A DNA stretch of 64,000 bases from CAWDDG01 sp963801065 (lineage in GTDB: Bacteria > Actinomycetota > Actinomycetes > Jiangellales > Jiangellaceae). Shown here piece after piece: positions 25,619 through 34,596 of this stretch; the first letter of the stretch is position 1; every line of letters starts with the position of its first letter. The DNA lies in contig CAWDDG010000009.1 of assembly GCA_963801065.1 (NCBI GenBank), positions 62,001 through 126,000 on the forward strand, read 5' to 3'. A program made the position numbers and the translations under genes. The notes under the pieces are model-generated. The model saw nothing but the letters and a program-made list of their open reading frames with translations, was not told the origin of the DNA and did not search any database.

Positions 25619-27310
25619 TCACGACTCCGGCGTGCTGCCGGCGTCGGGCGCCGCTGCCTCGCGGACTTCGGCCTCGGAGCGACGGCGGCGCCGGATCTTC
25701 GTGAGGTCCTCTTCACCCTCGCCCATCGCCGCGACCGGTTCGTCCTTCACCAACGGTTGACCGGACGCGGTCACGAACTGCTGCTTGAAGGCCTGCACGG
25801 CCTCCTCGAGCGTGGTGGTGCCCTCGTCGGAGAGCTCGCCCGTCGTGAGGATCGAGTCCAGCAGATCGCCGTGCTCGCGGCTGACATAGTCGAGGAACTC
25901 GGACTCGAACCGGCGGATGTCCTCGACCGGCACGTCGTCGAGGCGACCGGTCGTGCCGGCCCAGATCGACACGACCTGCTTGGCGACCGGCACCGGAGCT
26001 CCCTGGCCCTGCTTGAGCAGCTCGACCAGGCGGGCGCCGCGATCGAGCTGGGCCCGGCTGGCGGCGTCGAGGTCGGACGCGAACGCGGCGAACGCCTTGA
26101 GGTCGTCGTACTGGGCGAGGTCCAGCTTCATCGAACCCGACACCTGCTTCATGGCCTTGACCTGCGCCGCGCCGCCGACCCGCGAGACCGACAGGCCGAC
26201 GTTGATGGCCGGCCGGACACCCTGGTTGAACAGGTCGGCCTCGAGATAGCACTGGCCGTCGGTGATCGAGATGACGTTGGTGGGGATGAACGCCGACACG
26301 TCGTTGGCCTTGGTCTCGATGATCGGCAGGCCCGTCATCGAGCCGGCCCCGAGCTCGTCGGAGAGTTTCGCACAGCGCTCGAGCAGCCGAGAGTGCAGGT
26401 AGAAAATGTCACCCGGGTATGCCTCCCGGCCCGGCGGCCGGCGAAGTAGCAGCGACACGGCGCGATAGGCCTCCGCCTGCTTGGTGAGGTCGTCGAACAC
26501 GATCAGGACGTGGTATCCCTGGTACATCCAGTGCTGACCGAGGGCCGAGCCCGTGTACGGGGACAGGTACTTGAAGCCGGCCGGGTCCGATGCCGGCGCC
26601 GCGATGATCGTCGTGTACGCGAGCGCGCCGGCCTCTTCCAGCTGCTGGCGGATTACGGCGATCGTCGAACCCTTCTGGCCGGTCGCGACGTAGATGCAGC
26701 GGACCTGCTTGGCCTTGTCGCCGGTCTTCCAGTTGTCGACCTGGTTGAGGATCGTGTCGACCGCGACCGTCGTCTTGCCCGTCTGGCGGTCGCCGAGAAT
26801 GAGCTGGCGCTGGCCGCGGCCGATCGGGGTCATGGCGTCGATGGCCTTGATGCCGGTCTGCAAGGGCTCCCTCACGCCCTGCCGATGGACGACGGACGGG
26901 GCCTGCAGCTCCAGAGCACGGCGGGCCTCGGCCTCGATCTCGCCGAGCCCGTCCAGCGGCTGGCCCAGTGGGTCGACCACCCGGCCGAGGAACGCGTCGC
27001 CGACCGGGACCGACAGGACCTCGCCCGTGCGACGGACCGGCTGGCCCTCCTCGATGCCGGCGAAGTCGCCCAGGACGACGACGCCGATCTCGGTGACGTC
27101 CAGGTTCAGGGCGAGACCCAATGTGCCGTCCTCGAACTCCAGCAGCTCGTTGGCCATCGCCGAAGGCAGCCCCTCGACCCGGGCGATGCCGTCACCGGCC
27201 ACAGCCACCTGGCCGACCTCTTCGCGGGCAGCGGCCGCCGGCTCGTAGGACTTCACGAAGGCATCGAGCGCCTCGCGGATCTCCTCGGGACGGATCGTCA
27301 GCTCCGTCAT
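25619..27310 (-). CDS. atpA: ATP synthase alpha subunit
   Basis: 563 residues, with the non-catalytic nucleotide site GDRQTGKTTVAVD and the conserved segments VGRVVDPLGQPLDG, SVSRVGGAAQVKAMK and QPLVKDEP. The C-terminus carries an Arg-rich stretch (KIRRRRRSEAEV) and an acidic tail, longer than in E. coli, a common actinobacterial feature. It lies between atpH (56 nt upstream) and atpG (46 nt downstream) in the ATP synthase operon. Confidence 0.97.
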   Translation of the reverse strand: MTELTIRPEEIREALDAFVKSYEPAAAAREEVGQVAVAGDGIARVEGLPSAMANELLEFEDGTLGLALNLDVTEIGVVVLGDFAGIEEGQPVRRTGEVLSVPVGDAFLGRVVDPLGQPLDGLGEIEAEARRALELQAPSVVHRQGVREPLQTGIKAIDAMTPIGRGQRQLILGDRQTGKTTVAVDTILNQVDNWKTGDKAKQVRCIYVATGQKGSTIAVIRQQLEEAGALAYTTIIAAPASDPAGFKYLSPYTGSALGQHWMYQGYHVLIVFDDLTKQAEAYRAVSLLLRRPPGREAYPGDIFYLHSRLLERCAKLSDELGAGSMTGLPIIETKANDVSAFIPTNVISITDGQCYLEADLFNQGVRPAINVGLSVSRVGGAAQVKAMKQVSGSMKLDLAQYDDLKAFAAFASDLDAASRAQLDRGARLVELLKQGQGAPVPVAKQVVSIWAGTTGRLDDVPVEDIRRFESEFLDYVSREHGDLLDSILTTGELSDEGTTTLEEAVQAFKQQFVTASGQPLVKDEPVAAMGEGEEDLTKIRRRRRSEAEVREAAAPDAGSTPES

Positions 27311-27366
27311 CGTTGCTCCCTGCTCTCTACGTCGCTTCGGCGGTTCGTCATGATCGGGTATGGAGT

Positions 27367-28185
27367 TCAGCGGCCGGACAGCCGGCGCTGTATGTCGGCC
27401 AGGCGGCTACGGACGGTGCCGTCGACGACATCGTCGCCGACCTCGACCTTGATGCCGCCGACCAGGTCGGGTTCGACGACGACGTTGAGCCGGACCGGTC
27501 CGCCGACCTGTGCAGCCAATGCCTGCGAAAGCCGGCCCCGGTGTTCGTCGGTCAACGGCGCCGCGACCCGCACCACGGCCACGCGCCGCGCCCGACGGGC
27601 CGCCGCGAGGTCGCCGATACGCTCGAGCGCCGCCTCGAGGGTGCCATCACGCCGGCCGAGCACGGCGTGCTCGACCAGGCGGACGGTCGCCGGTTGGGCC
27701 TTGTCGGCCAGCAGCCGGCGGACCAGGTCGCGCCGGGCCTCGGCTGGGGCGGCCTGATCGAGCAGCGCCGACCTGAGCGCAGGTTCGCCCTGGACGACCT
27801 GACCGAACCGGAACAGCTCGTCCTCGACGTCGTCGAGGTGCCCCTCGCCGTCGGCGGCTGCCAGGTGCGCCACCACTCCTAACTCCTCGACCGCCGAGGC
27901 GAGCTCTCCGGGGCTGCGCCAGCGATCACGCACGGCGGCCGTCACCAGTTCGGCAGCGGCGGGATCGATCCGGTTGCCGACCAAAACCTGGGCCAGCGCC
28001 GCGCGGTCGTCACCCGAGCGCCCAGGATCGGTGAGGGCGCGCCGCAGCGCGGGTCGTTCACGCAGAAGCCCCGCGAACGACCACAAGGAATCGCCGATCG
28101 CGGCCGCATCGGCACCGGTCCGGCCGACGGCGCTCTCGAGCCGGTCGCCGAGTGCGGTGTATGCCTCACGGCTGGCGCCCTGCAT
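27367..28185 (-). CDS. atpH: ATP synthase delta subunit
   Basis: 272 residues, the usual single delta of about 270 residues in this type of operon, not the mycobacterial b-delta fusion. It links the peripheral stalk to F1. C-terminal segments VVRVAAPLTDEHRGRL and VEPDLVGGIKVEVGDDVVDGT are typical OSCP features. ATG 28185 overlaps the atpF stop as TGATG; a TTG one codon upstream also opens the frame but is less likely. Confidence 0.93.
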   Translation of the reverse strand: MQGASREAYTALGDRLESAVGRTGADAAAIGDSLWSFAGLLRERPALRRALTDPGRSGDDRAALAQVLVGNRIDPAAAELVTAAVRDRWRSPGELASAVEELGVVAHLAAADGEGHLDDVEDELFRFGQVVQGEPALRSALLDQAAPAEARRDLVRRLLADKAQPATVRLVEHAVLGRRDGTLEAALERIGDLAAARRARRVAVVRVAAPLTDEHRGRLSQALAAQVGGPVRLNVVVEPDLVGGIKVEVGDDVVDGTVRSRLADIQRRLSGR

Positions 28186-28775
28186 CAAGCCTCCCGGCCG
28201 TCCGGCCGGCTCGGGCTGGTGCCGTCACCACTGGCCTCGAGGTCGGCGAGGAACCGATCAACGACCCGCTGCGATCGCGCGTCGTCCTCGAGCGACTCGC
28301 CCACGACCCGCTCGGCCAGCTGAGTGGCGAGGATACCCACCTCGGCGCGCAACGACCTGACGACCTGCTCGCGCTCGGCCGCCATCTGGGCCTGCGCCCG
28401 CTCGGCGATGCGCTGCGCCTCGGCCTGGGCCGACTCGCGCATCTCCGCGAGGATCACGGCACCCTGTGCCTTGGCGTCCTCCCGGATCCGCGCCGCTTCG
28501 CCACGAGCGTCGGCCAGCTGGCCACGGTACTGCTCGAGCGCCCGCTGGGCCTCGGCCTGTGCCTCCTCAGCCCGCCTCATGCCCCCCTCGATGGCCGAGC
28601 TGCGCTCCGCGTATGTCTTCTCGAAGATCGGGAAGACATACGCCCGCAGGAAGAAGAAGAGCAGCGCGAACGCCACCAGCCCGACGACCAGCTCCGACAG
28701 ATGCGGTAGCAGCGGGCTGGGCTCTTCGGCCGCCTCTGCCGCGACGAGGACCGTCGGTGCCATCAACGTCGACAT
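28185..28775 (-). CDS. atpF: ATP synthase b subunit
   Basis: 196 residues: one membrane helix near 28-48 (LVVGLVAFALLFFFLRAYVF) and a long Ala/Glu/Arg helix forming the peripheral stalk. The coiled-coil pattern runs from about 55 to 165. It is 3 nt from atpE upstream and translationally coupled to atpH downstream. Confidence 0.95.
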   Translation of the reverse strand: MSTLMAPTVLVAAEAAEEPSPLLPHLSELVVGLVAFALLFFFLRAYVFPIFEKTYAERSSAIEGGMRRAEEAQAEAQRALEQYRGQLADARGEAARIREDAKAQGAVILAEMRESAQAEAQRIAERAQAQMAAEREQVVRSLRAEVGILATQLAERVVGESLEDDARSQRVVDRFLADLEASGDGTSPSRPDGREA

Positions 28776-28778
28776 GGG

Positions 28779-28982
28779 CTAGAGCGCGAAGGCGAGGCCG
28801 ATACCGATGATCGCGAGGGCCTCGGCGAGCGCGAAGCCGAGGATCGCGATGCCCTGCAGCACACTCCTGGCCTCGGGCTGGCGCGCTACCCCGCTGATGT
28901 AGGCGGCGAATATCAGGCCGATGCCGACGCCCGGGCCGATGGCCGCGAGGCCGTAGCCGACCATGTTGAGAGAGCCGTCCAT
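28779..28982 (-). CDS. atpE: ATP synthase c subunit
   Basis: 67 residues forming the two-helix hairpin of the rotor ring. The first helix contains AAIGPGVGIGLIFAAYISG and the polar loop is ARQPEA. The proton-carrying carboxylate is Glu54 in GFALAEALAIIG. It starts at ATG 28982 with AAAGGAAG upstream. The Gln-Pro-Glu loop contacts gamma and epsilon. A proton-driven rather than sodium-driven ring is likely, because the sodium-ligand pattern is not evident. Confidence 0.96.
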   Translation of the reverse strand: MDGSLNMVGYGLAAIGPGVGIGLIFAAYISGVARQPEARSVLQGIAILGFALAEALAIIGIGLAFAL

Positions 28983-29011
28983 CCTTCTTCCTTTCCTGGG
29001 TGGGTGTTCGC

Positions 29012-29800
29012 TCAGTGCTCGTAGGTCAGAGCGCCGCCGATGTAGATGGCGGAGAGCAGGGTGAAGACATAGGCCTGCAGGAGCTGGATGAAGCCTTCGA
29101 AGAAGGTCATCACGATGCCGAACACTAGGGAAACACTGCCGGCCGCGAAGCCGACCACGCCTTGCGTCTCGATCAGCAGGAACTCGGCGCCGAGGATGCA
29201 CAGCAGCAGGACGAGGTGCCCGGCGAACATGTTGAACGTGAGACGGAGGGTGAGGGTAACCGGCCGGAAGATCACCGTCGACAAGAACTCGATCGGCGAC
29301 AGGAGCGGGTAGATGACCTTGGGCACGCCCGGCGGGAACATCATGTTCTTGAAGTACCCGACGAAGCCCTGCCGCTTGATGCCCACGTAGTTGAAGATGA
29401 CCCACGAGATGATCGCCAGGAACAACGGGATCGCGATCCGCGACGTGGCTGGGAACTGCACGAACGGGACGATGCCTGCGATGTTCAGCACCGCGATGTA
29501 CGTGAAGAGCGTGGCGAGGTACGGGACGTACTTGATGCCCTCGCGGCCGATCGCGTCAGCGGCGATCTGGTTGCGCACGAAGCCGTAAACGCTCTCACCG
29601 GCGAACTGCAGCTTCCCCGGGACGAGGCTGCCACGGCGCGCCGCGTAGTAGAAGAACAGTCCGACCACGGCCGTGCCGAGGATGACGATGAGCATCGGCT
29701 TGGTCAGGAACGTGCCCCATAGCTCCGGGAACTCGAAGTCGGCTGGCCCCGGCGCGTGGAACTCCTCCGATGCCTCGGTGGCGAGCGACCTTCCGCGCAC
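29012..29800 (-). CDS. atpB: ATP synthase a subunit
   Basis: 262 residues with five or six membrane helices. The proton-channel Arg is in VTLTLRLTFNMFAGHLVLLL, and EGFIQLLQAYVFTLLSAIYI gives the last helix. The start is GTG 29800, with AAGGAAGG 6 nt upstream. It is the first structural gene of the F0F1 set, preceded by two small accessory membrane proteins. Confidence 0.95.
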   Translation of the reverse strand: MRGRSLATEASEEFHAPGPADFEFPELWGTFLTKPMLIVILGTAVVGLFFYYAARRGSLVPGKLQFAGESVYGFVRNQIAADAIGREGIKYVPYLATLFTYIAVLNIAGIVPFVQFPATSRIAIPLFLAIISWVIFNYVGIKRQGFVGYFKNMMFPPGVPKVIYPLLSPIEFLSTVIFRPVTLTLRLTFNMFAGHLVLLLCILGAEFLLIETQGVVGFAAGSVSLVFGIVMTFFEGFIQLLQAYVFTLLSAIYIGGALTYEH

Positions 29801-29851
29801 GGCATCCTTCCTTCGACAGGTAGATCCCAGTCCAAAGGCGGCGGGCTGGGA

Positions 29852-30061
29852 TCACGTCCTACCGTATCGGACCCACACCAGGTAGAGCGCGGCACCCATC
29901 CCCAGCAGCAGCCCCAGCATGAGGAAGATCTGGTTGTCGAGCCACTCGGCGACGAGCCACCCCACTCCGCCCCAAACCAGCACGCCCGAGGCGATCAGGC
30001 TGACGGCGTTCCAGGCGTTGGCCTGCTCCCGGCGGGAGTATTCGGACGGGTCCGGGGTCAT
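29852..30061 (-). CDS. AtpZ/AtpI-type small membrane protein
   Basis: 69 residues with two membrane helices (VSLIASGVLVWGGVGWLVAE and FLMLGLLLGMGAALYLVWV). The pattern GVGWLVAEWLDN fits the AtpZ/AtpI family, proposed to help c-ring assembly or magnesium handling. It lies 51 nt upstream of atpB and 98 nt downstream of the longer AtpI-like gene, so the operon carries both types. ATG 30061 begins MTPDPSEYSRREQ. Confidence 0.82.
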   Translation of the reverse strand: MTPDPSEYSRREQANAWNAVSLIASGVLVWGGVGWLVAEWLDNQIFLMLGLLLGMGAALYLVWVRYGRT

Positions 30062-30159
30062 GGTGCGGCCGAGTGTACTAGCGGCGAACCGGCCGCGCTC
30101 GACGCTTGCCGCAGGGCTCTGACCTGCCGGTTCGTACCACGTGGCGTGCCCTCCGGCCG

Positions 30160-30612
30160 TCAGGAGCCCGAGATCGGTGGCCTCCGGGAGTCCGTCGGCA
30201 CAGCGTCGCCCGAGTGCACAGCCACGACGACGTGGACCGCCGTCCACGTCAGGGCACACCCGATGACGGTCACGCCCAACCACCGTCCGTCGATGACGTC
30301 GGCCCGTCCCGCCATACGAAGGACCAGCAGGACCAAGGCGAGCCGCAGCGTGTAGGTGAGCAACAGCACACCGAGTCCGATGCCGGCCCTCGACTCGAGC
30401 CCACGGGTGACCTGGAGCGGAATCAGTCCGCTCCAGAAGAACGCGACGACCAGAACCGTCGCAAGCAGGCCGCTGAGCAGCCCGTCGGTCCCCGACGCGA
30501 GCCAACCCACCACCGAGGACAGCAGGCCGGCGACCAGCGTGGCGCGCCGGGCCAGGACATGCGCCGCGCCATGCCGCGTGAAGGGCGCGGAAACCCGCCG
30601 CGGGTCCGCCAT
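30160..30612 (-). CDS. atpI: AtpI-like membrane protein of the ATP synthase operon
   Basis: 150 residues with four predicted helices (LVAGLLSSVVGWLASG, GLLATVLVVAFFWSGLI, GLGVLLLTYTLRLALVLLVL, WLGVTVIGCALTWTAVHVVV). It corresponds by position to the mycobacterial gene between wecA and atpB. Its ATG overlaps the wecA stop as TGATG. AtpI proteins are not essential; they are thought to assist F0 assembly. Confidence 0.8.
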   Translation of the reverse strand: MADPRRVSAPFTRHGAAHVLARRATLVAGLLSSVVGWLASGTDGLLSGLLATVLVVAFFWSGLIPLQVTRGLESRAGIGLGVLLLTYTLRLALVLLVLRMAGRADVIDGRWLGVTVIGCALTWTAVHVVVAVHSGDAVPTDSRRPPISGS

Positions 30613-31712
30613 CAGGACTTGCCACCCAACAGCGCGCGTGGCCGACCCGTCGTCACCATCACCATGACCGCCAGCACGAGCCCTACGCCGGCGACCGTCG
30701 TCCAGCCGCCGACCAGCCCGATCGCGACCAGCCCGAAGGCGACCAGGCCGGCCCATACCCACATGATCAACACAGCCCGCCGGTGCGAGTGGCCGATCTC
30801 CAGCAGGCGGTGGTGCAGGTGCTGCTTGTCCGGCGCGAACGGTGAGCGGCCGGCCCTGGTCCGCCGGGTCACCGCCATCAGCAGGTCGGTGAACGGCAGA
30901 GCGATGACCGCGACCGGGACCAGCAGGGGCAGGAGGGCCGGGAGGAGGCTGATGTCGGCCGCCTGGGTCGGGAACGAGCCGGTGAGGCTGATCGAGCCGG
31001 CCGCGAGCATGAGCCCGATCAGCATGGAGCCCGAGTCGCCCATGAAGATCCGGGCCGGGTAGACGTTGTGCGGCAGGAACCCCAGGCACATGCCGCACAG
31101 GATCGCCGTCACCAGCGCCGGAGTGGTCAGCCGTGAGAATCCGCCCTCGACGGTCAGCAAATAGGCGTACGCAAAGAACGCTGCCGCGCCGATACCCACG
31201 ACGCCCGCAGCCAGCCCGTCCAGCCCGTCCATGAAGTTCACGGCGTTGGCGGTGCCGACGACAAGGAGAACCGTCAGTACCGCACCCTGGGTCTGTTCCA
31301 GTGTGAGAACTCCGCCGGAAGGCTGCGGCAGCCAGATGAGCTGCACCCCCTGCTGCACCAGGAGTCCGGCCGCCAGCACCTGCCCTGCGAACTTCGTCAG
31401 TGCGGAGAGTCCCCAGATGTCGTCGGCGACGCCGACGAGACAGATCACGACGGCGGCCAGGACGAGCGCCCGGGCGTCGGTCGACTCCTCGAAGACCCGG
31501 CGCATCCTCGGCAGGTAGCTCGCGACGAGCATCGCGGCCAGCAGCCCGCCGAGCATGGCAAGCCCGCCCAGCCGGGGCACCGGGTCCCGGTGTACGTCAC
31601 GGTCGCGGGTCGGCGGTACCGCTCCTACCCGATGGGCGATCCGGCCGGAGAGCGCGACGAGCAGGTACGTGGCACCCGCCGCGACGAGCAGGGTGAGCAG
31701 GTATTCGCGCAC
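30612..31712 (-). CDS. wecA: Undecaprenyl-phosphate GlcNAc-1-phosphate transferase (WecA/MraY family)
   Basis: 366 residues, about ten membrane helices. Catalytic motifs are visible: GVADDIWG, NAVNFMDGLDGLAAG, IFMGDSGSM and KQHLHHRLLEIGHSH. The last is typical of WecA/TagO rather than MraY. It loads a sugar phosphate onto undecaprenyl phosphate to begin arabinogalactan- or teichoic-type wall polymers. GTG 31712 is chosen because AAGGA precedes it and the first helix follows directly; the longer frame runs back into glyA. Confidence 0.9.
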   Translation of the reverse strand: MREYLLTLLVAAGATYLLVALSGRIAHRVGAVPPTRDRDVHRDPVPRLGGLAMLGGLLAAMLVASYLPRMRRVFEESTDARALVLAAVVICLVGVADDIWGLSALTKFAGQVLAAGLLVQQGVQLIWLPQPSGGVLTLEQTQGAVLTVLLVVGTANAVNFMDGLDGLAAGVVGIGAAAFFAYAYLLTVEGGFSRLTTPALVTAILCGMCLGFLPHNVYPARIFMGDSGSMLIGLMLAAGSISLTGSFPTQAADISLLPALLPLLVPVAVIALPFTDLLMAVTRRTRAGRSPFAPDKQHLHHRLLEIGHSHRRAVLIMWVWAGLVAFGLVAIGLVGGWTTVAGVGLVLAVMVMVTTGRPRALLGGKS

Positions 31713-31728
31713 GCCGTCCTTCTCGCCG

Positions 31729-33003
31729 CTAGCCCCGCGGGTAGGCCGGGTGCTTGGCGACCAGCCCGGACACCGCCTCGCCGATCTCGGCGGCCGCGGT
31801 GCCGTCGGCATCACGGACAGCCCTCGAGATCAGCGAGGCCACCTCCTTCATGTCGCCCTCGGTCATGCCCTGGGTGGTGACCGACGGCGTGCCGACCCGG
31901 ATGCCGGACGCGGTCATCGGCGGCTGCGGGTCGAACGGGATGGCGTTCTTGTTCAGCGTGATCCGTGCGGCGTCGCAGCGAGTCTCGGCGTCGGCGCCGG
32001 TGACGCCGACGGGGCGCAGGTCGATCAGCGCGAGGTGGGTGTCGGTGCCGCCCGAGACCGGTCGCATGCCCTCGGCTGCGAGGCCTTCGGCCAGGGCCTG
32101 GGCGTTGGCGATCACCTGCTGGGCATAGGCCTGGTACGAGGGCCGCATGGCCTCGCGCAGCGCGACCGCCTTGGCCGCCACCGCGTGCATGAGCGGACCG
32201 CCCTGGGTGAAGGGGAACACGGCCCTGTCGATCTTCTTGGCGTGCTCCTCCTTGCACACGATCATGCCGCCACGCGGTCCGCGCAGCACCTTGTGCGTGG
32301 TGAACGTGACGACGTCGGCGTACGGCACCGGGCTCGGGATGGCCTTGCCGGCCACCAGCCCGATGAAGTGGGCCGCGTCGACCACGAGGACGGCGCCGAC
32401 CTCGTCCGCGATCCGGCGGAAAGCAGCGAAGTCGATCAGCCGGGGATATGCCGTCGCACCACAGATGATCATCTTCGGTCGGTGCTCGACGGCGCGGTCG
32501 CGGACCTCGTCGAAGTCGATGAGCTCGGTCTGCTCGTCGACGCCGTAGGAGACGACGTTGAACCACTTGCCCGAGAAGTTGACCTTCGAACCGTGCGTCA
32601 GGTGCCCGCCGTGCGGCAGCGACATGGCGAGCACCGTGTCGCCGGGCGCGGTGAACGCGGCGTAGGCGGCGAGGTTCGCGCTGGCCCCGGAGTGCGGCTG
32701 GAGGTTGGCGTGCTCGGCTGAGAAGAGCTCCTTGGCCCGGGCGATGCCCAACTCCTCCGCCCGGTCGACCTCGGCGCAGCCGCCGTAGTAGCGCCGGCCC
32801 GGGTAGCCCTCGGCGTACTTGTTGGACAGCGTCGAGCCGAGGGCGGCAAGCACGGCCGGCGAGGTCAGGTTCTCGCTGGCGATGAGCTGGAGCCCGCCGC
32901 GCAGCCGGGCGAGCTCGTCCAGGACCACGCTGGCGATCTCAGGGTCTTCCGCCTGCAGCGAGGAGAAGTCCGGACCCCAGAACGGGACGGCGACATCGGT
33001 CAT
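31729..33003 (-). CDS. glyA: Serine hydroxymethyltransferase
   Basis: 424 residues. It converts serine plus tetrahydrofolate to glycine plus methylene-tetrahydrofolate. The PLP-binding Lys is in VTFTTHKVLRGPRGG; LIASENLTSPAVLAALGS and GRRYYGGCAEVD are also typical. ATG 33003 has GGGAG upstream. It lies 16 nt upstream of the wecA start and 43 nt downstream of tsaC. glyA is not part of this block in mycobacteria, so it marks a lineage-specific insertion into the conserved order. Confidence 0.96.
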   Translation of the reverse strand: MTDVAVPFWGPDFSSLQAEDPEIASVVLDELARLRGGLQLIASENLTSPAVLAALGSTLSNKYAEGYPGRRYYGGCAEVDRAEELGIARAKELFSAEHANLQPHSGASANLAAYAAFTAPGDTVLAMSLPHGGHLTHGSKVNFSGKWFNVVSYGVDEQTELIDFDEVRDRAVEHRPKMIICGATAYPRLIDFAAFRRIADEVGAVLVVDAAHFIGLVAGKAIPSPVPYADVVTFTTHKVLRGPRGGMIVCKEEHAKKIDRAVFPFTQGGPLMHAVAAKAVALREAMRPSYQAYAQQVIANAQALAEGLAAEGMRPVSGGTDTHLALIDLRPVGVTGADAETRCDAARITLNKNAIPFDPQPPMTASGIRVGTPSVTTQGMTEGDMKEVASLISRAVRDADGTAAAEIGEAVSGLVAKHPAYPRG

Positions 33004-33046
33004 GGCAGGACTCCCGTGCGAGCGCAGCGACGGCGGCGGCCCCACT

Positions 33047-33703
33047 CTACGGCGCGACCGCGGCCGCCGTGATCTCGGGCACAACCTCCCTGAGCAGGTC
33101 CAGGGGCACCGCCCCCGCGCGCAGCAGACGTGGCACCTCACCGGTGACGTCGACGATCGTCGACGGAACGTCGTCCTCGGTCGGGTAGGAGTCGAGGTAG
33201 ACGGCGACGGCGTCGCCGAGCTGCGCCCGGGCCTGCTCACCGGAGCGGGCGGCCGGCTGGCCGGACCGGTTGGCGCTGCTGACGGCCATCGGCCCGGTCT
33301 CGCGGAGCACCTCGATCGCGACCGGATGCAGCGGCATGCGCACGGCGACGGTGCCTGAGGTGTCGCCGAGATCCCAACGCAGTGAGGGCTGTTGGCGGCA
33401 GACCAGGGTGAGGCCGCCGGGCCAGAACGCCTCGACAAGCTTGCCCACCGCGCCGCCGGACTGGGCCGACACGCCGGCGAGGGTGGTCGGCGAGCCGACC
33501 AGGACCGGCAGCGGCATCTCGCGCCCACGTCCCTTGGCGGCGAGCAGGGCCGTGACCGCGTCGGCGCTGAAGGCGTCGCAGCCGAGGCCGTACACGGTGT
33601 CGGTGGGGATGACGACGAGCCTGCCCTGGCGAACGGCGCGGATCGCCGCGGCGATGCCCCTGGTCCGCTGGGAACCGTCGGTGCAGTCGTACGTCCGGCT
33701 CAC
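33047..33703 (-). CDS. tsaC: L-threonylcarbamoyladenylate synthase (Sua5/YciO/YrdC)
   Basis: 218 residues with the family motifs VVIPTDTVYGLGCDA, KGRGREMPLPVLVGS, WPGGLTLV and PMAVSSANRSGQPA. It makes threonylcarbamoyl-AMP from Thr, bicarbonate and ATP for t6A modification of ANN-decoding tRNAs. It lacks the C-terminal Sua5 domain. The start is GTG 33703, with a TAGATT box 6 nt upstream but no good ribosome site, so a leaderless transcript may start here as well as read-through from prmC. Confidence 0.92.
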   Translation of the reverse strand: MSRTYDCTDGSQRTRGIAAAIRAVRQGRLVVIPTDTVYGLGCDAFSADAVTALLAAKGRGREMPLPVLVGSPTTLAGVSAQSGGAVGKLVEAFWPGGLTLVCRQQPSLRWDLGDTSGTVAVRMPLHPVAIEVLRETGPMAVSSANRSGQPAARSGEQARAQLGDAVAVYLDSYPTEDDVPSTIVDVTGEVPRLLRAGAVPLDLLREVVPEITAAAVAP

Positions 33704-33709
33704 GGAGGC

Positions 33710-33715
33710 AATCTA
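33710..33715 (-). promoter_or_regulatory. -10 box of tsaC (leaderless)
   Basis: TAGATT on the minus strand, 6 nt upstream of GTG 33703, inside the gap between prmC and tsaC. Confidence 0.45.
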
Positions 33716-33749
33716 ATGCGCCGCCCTGCGTGGCCGGGACGCGGAGACC

Positions 33750-34592
33750 TCAGACGTCGTGGGCGATCACCCGCCGGGCGGTGACGAACCGCGGACGGCC
33801 GGCCAGGTCGGCGTGATCTGAGACGTCGAACCAGGTCTCGGCATCCTCGAAGACCGCCGGAGCGGCGACACCCTGGACGTCGGCATGCTCCGCCACGAGC
33901 ACGCCGCCCGGCCGCAGCAGTCTGGCGGCGGTGCGTTCCAGGACCCGCATGGCGTCCAGACCGTCCGCACCGGACCACAGGGCCGGCGCCGGATCGTGAG
34001 TCGCGACCTCGGGATCCCGTACGACAGCGCCCAACGGTATGTACGGCGGGTTGGCGACCACCACGTCGACCTGGCCGTCCAGTTCGTGCAGGCAACCGTC
34101 GACGTCGGCGTGGTGCACGGCGACCCGAGTGCCCTCGGCGTTGCGGCGGAGCCATGCGAACGCGTCGTTATCGGCCTCGACGGCATGGACGACCGCACCG
34201 GGTACTTCGTGGGCCACCGAGAGGGCGATCGCACCCGACCCGGCGTAGAGGTCGGTGACGAGCGGACCGTCCAGGACGCGGGCGGCCTCGATCGCCGCTC
34301 CCGCGGTGACCTCGGTCTCGGGACGCGGCACGAAGACACCCGGTCCGACTGCGACCTCGATGTACCGGAAGGCCGCCGTACCGGTCAGGTGCTGTAGCGG
34401 CTCACGAGCAGCTCGGCGGGCGACCAACTCGTCGAAGGCCGCCTTGTCGATGGTCTCGTGATGAACGAGGTCGCCGCGCGCCACTCCGAGAACGTGCGCG
34501 GCCAGCGCCTCGGCGTCGTGTCGGGGGGACGCCACACCTGCGGCGGCGAGCACGCCGGCCGCCGCAGCGACGGCCTCCGTGACGGTGGACAT
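33750..34592 (-). CDS. prmC: Peptide chain release factor N5-glutamine methyltransferase
   Basis: 280 residues: an N-terminal helical domain and a Rossmann methyltransferase with VTDLYAGSGAIALSVAH and the substrate-binding NPPYIPLG. It methylates the Gln of the GGQ motif in release factors, so its position 4 nt downstream of prfA, in the same operon, is functionally coherent. The usual LGTGSGAIAL is here LYAGSGAIAL. Confidence 0.94.
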   Translation of the reverse strand: MSTVTEAVAAAAGVLAAAGVASPRHDAEALAAHVLGVARGDLVHHETIDKAAFDELVARRAAREPLQHLTGTAAFRYIEVAVGPGVFVPRPETEVTAGAAIEAARVLDGPLVTDLYAGSGAIALSVAHEVPGAVVHAVEADNDAFAWLRRNAEGTRVAVHHADVDGCLHELDGQVDVVVANPPYIPLGAVVRDPEVATHDPAPALWSGADGLDAMRVLERTAARLLRPGGVLVAEHADVQGVAAPAVFEDAETWFDVSDHADLAGRPRFVTARRVIAHDV

Positions 34593-34596
34593 GCAC

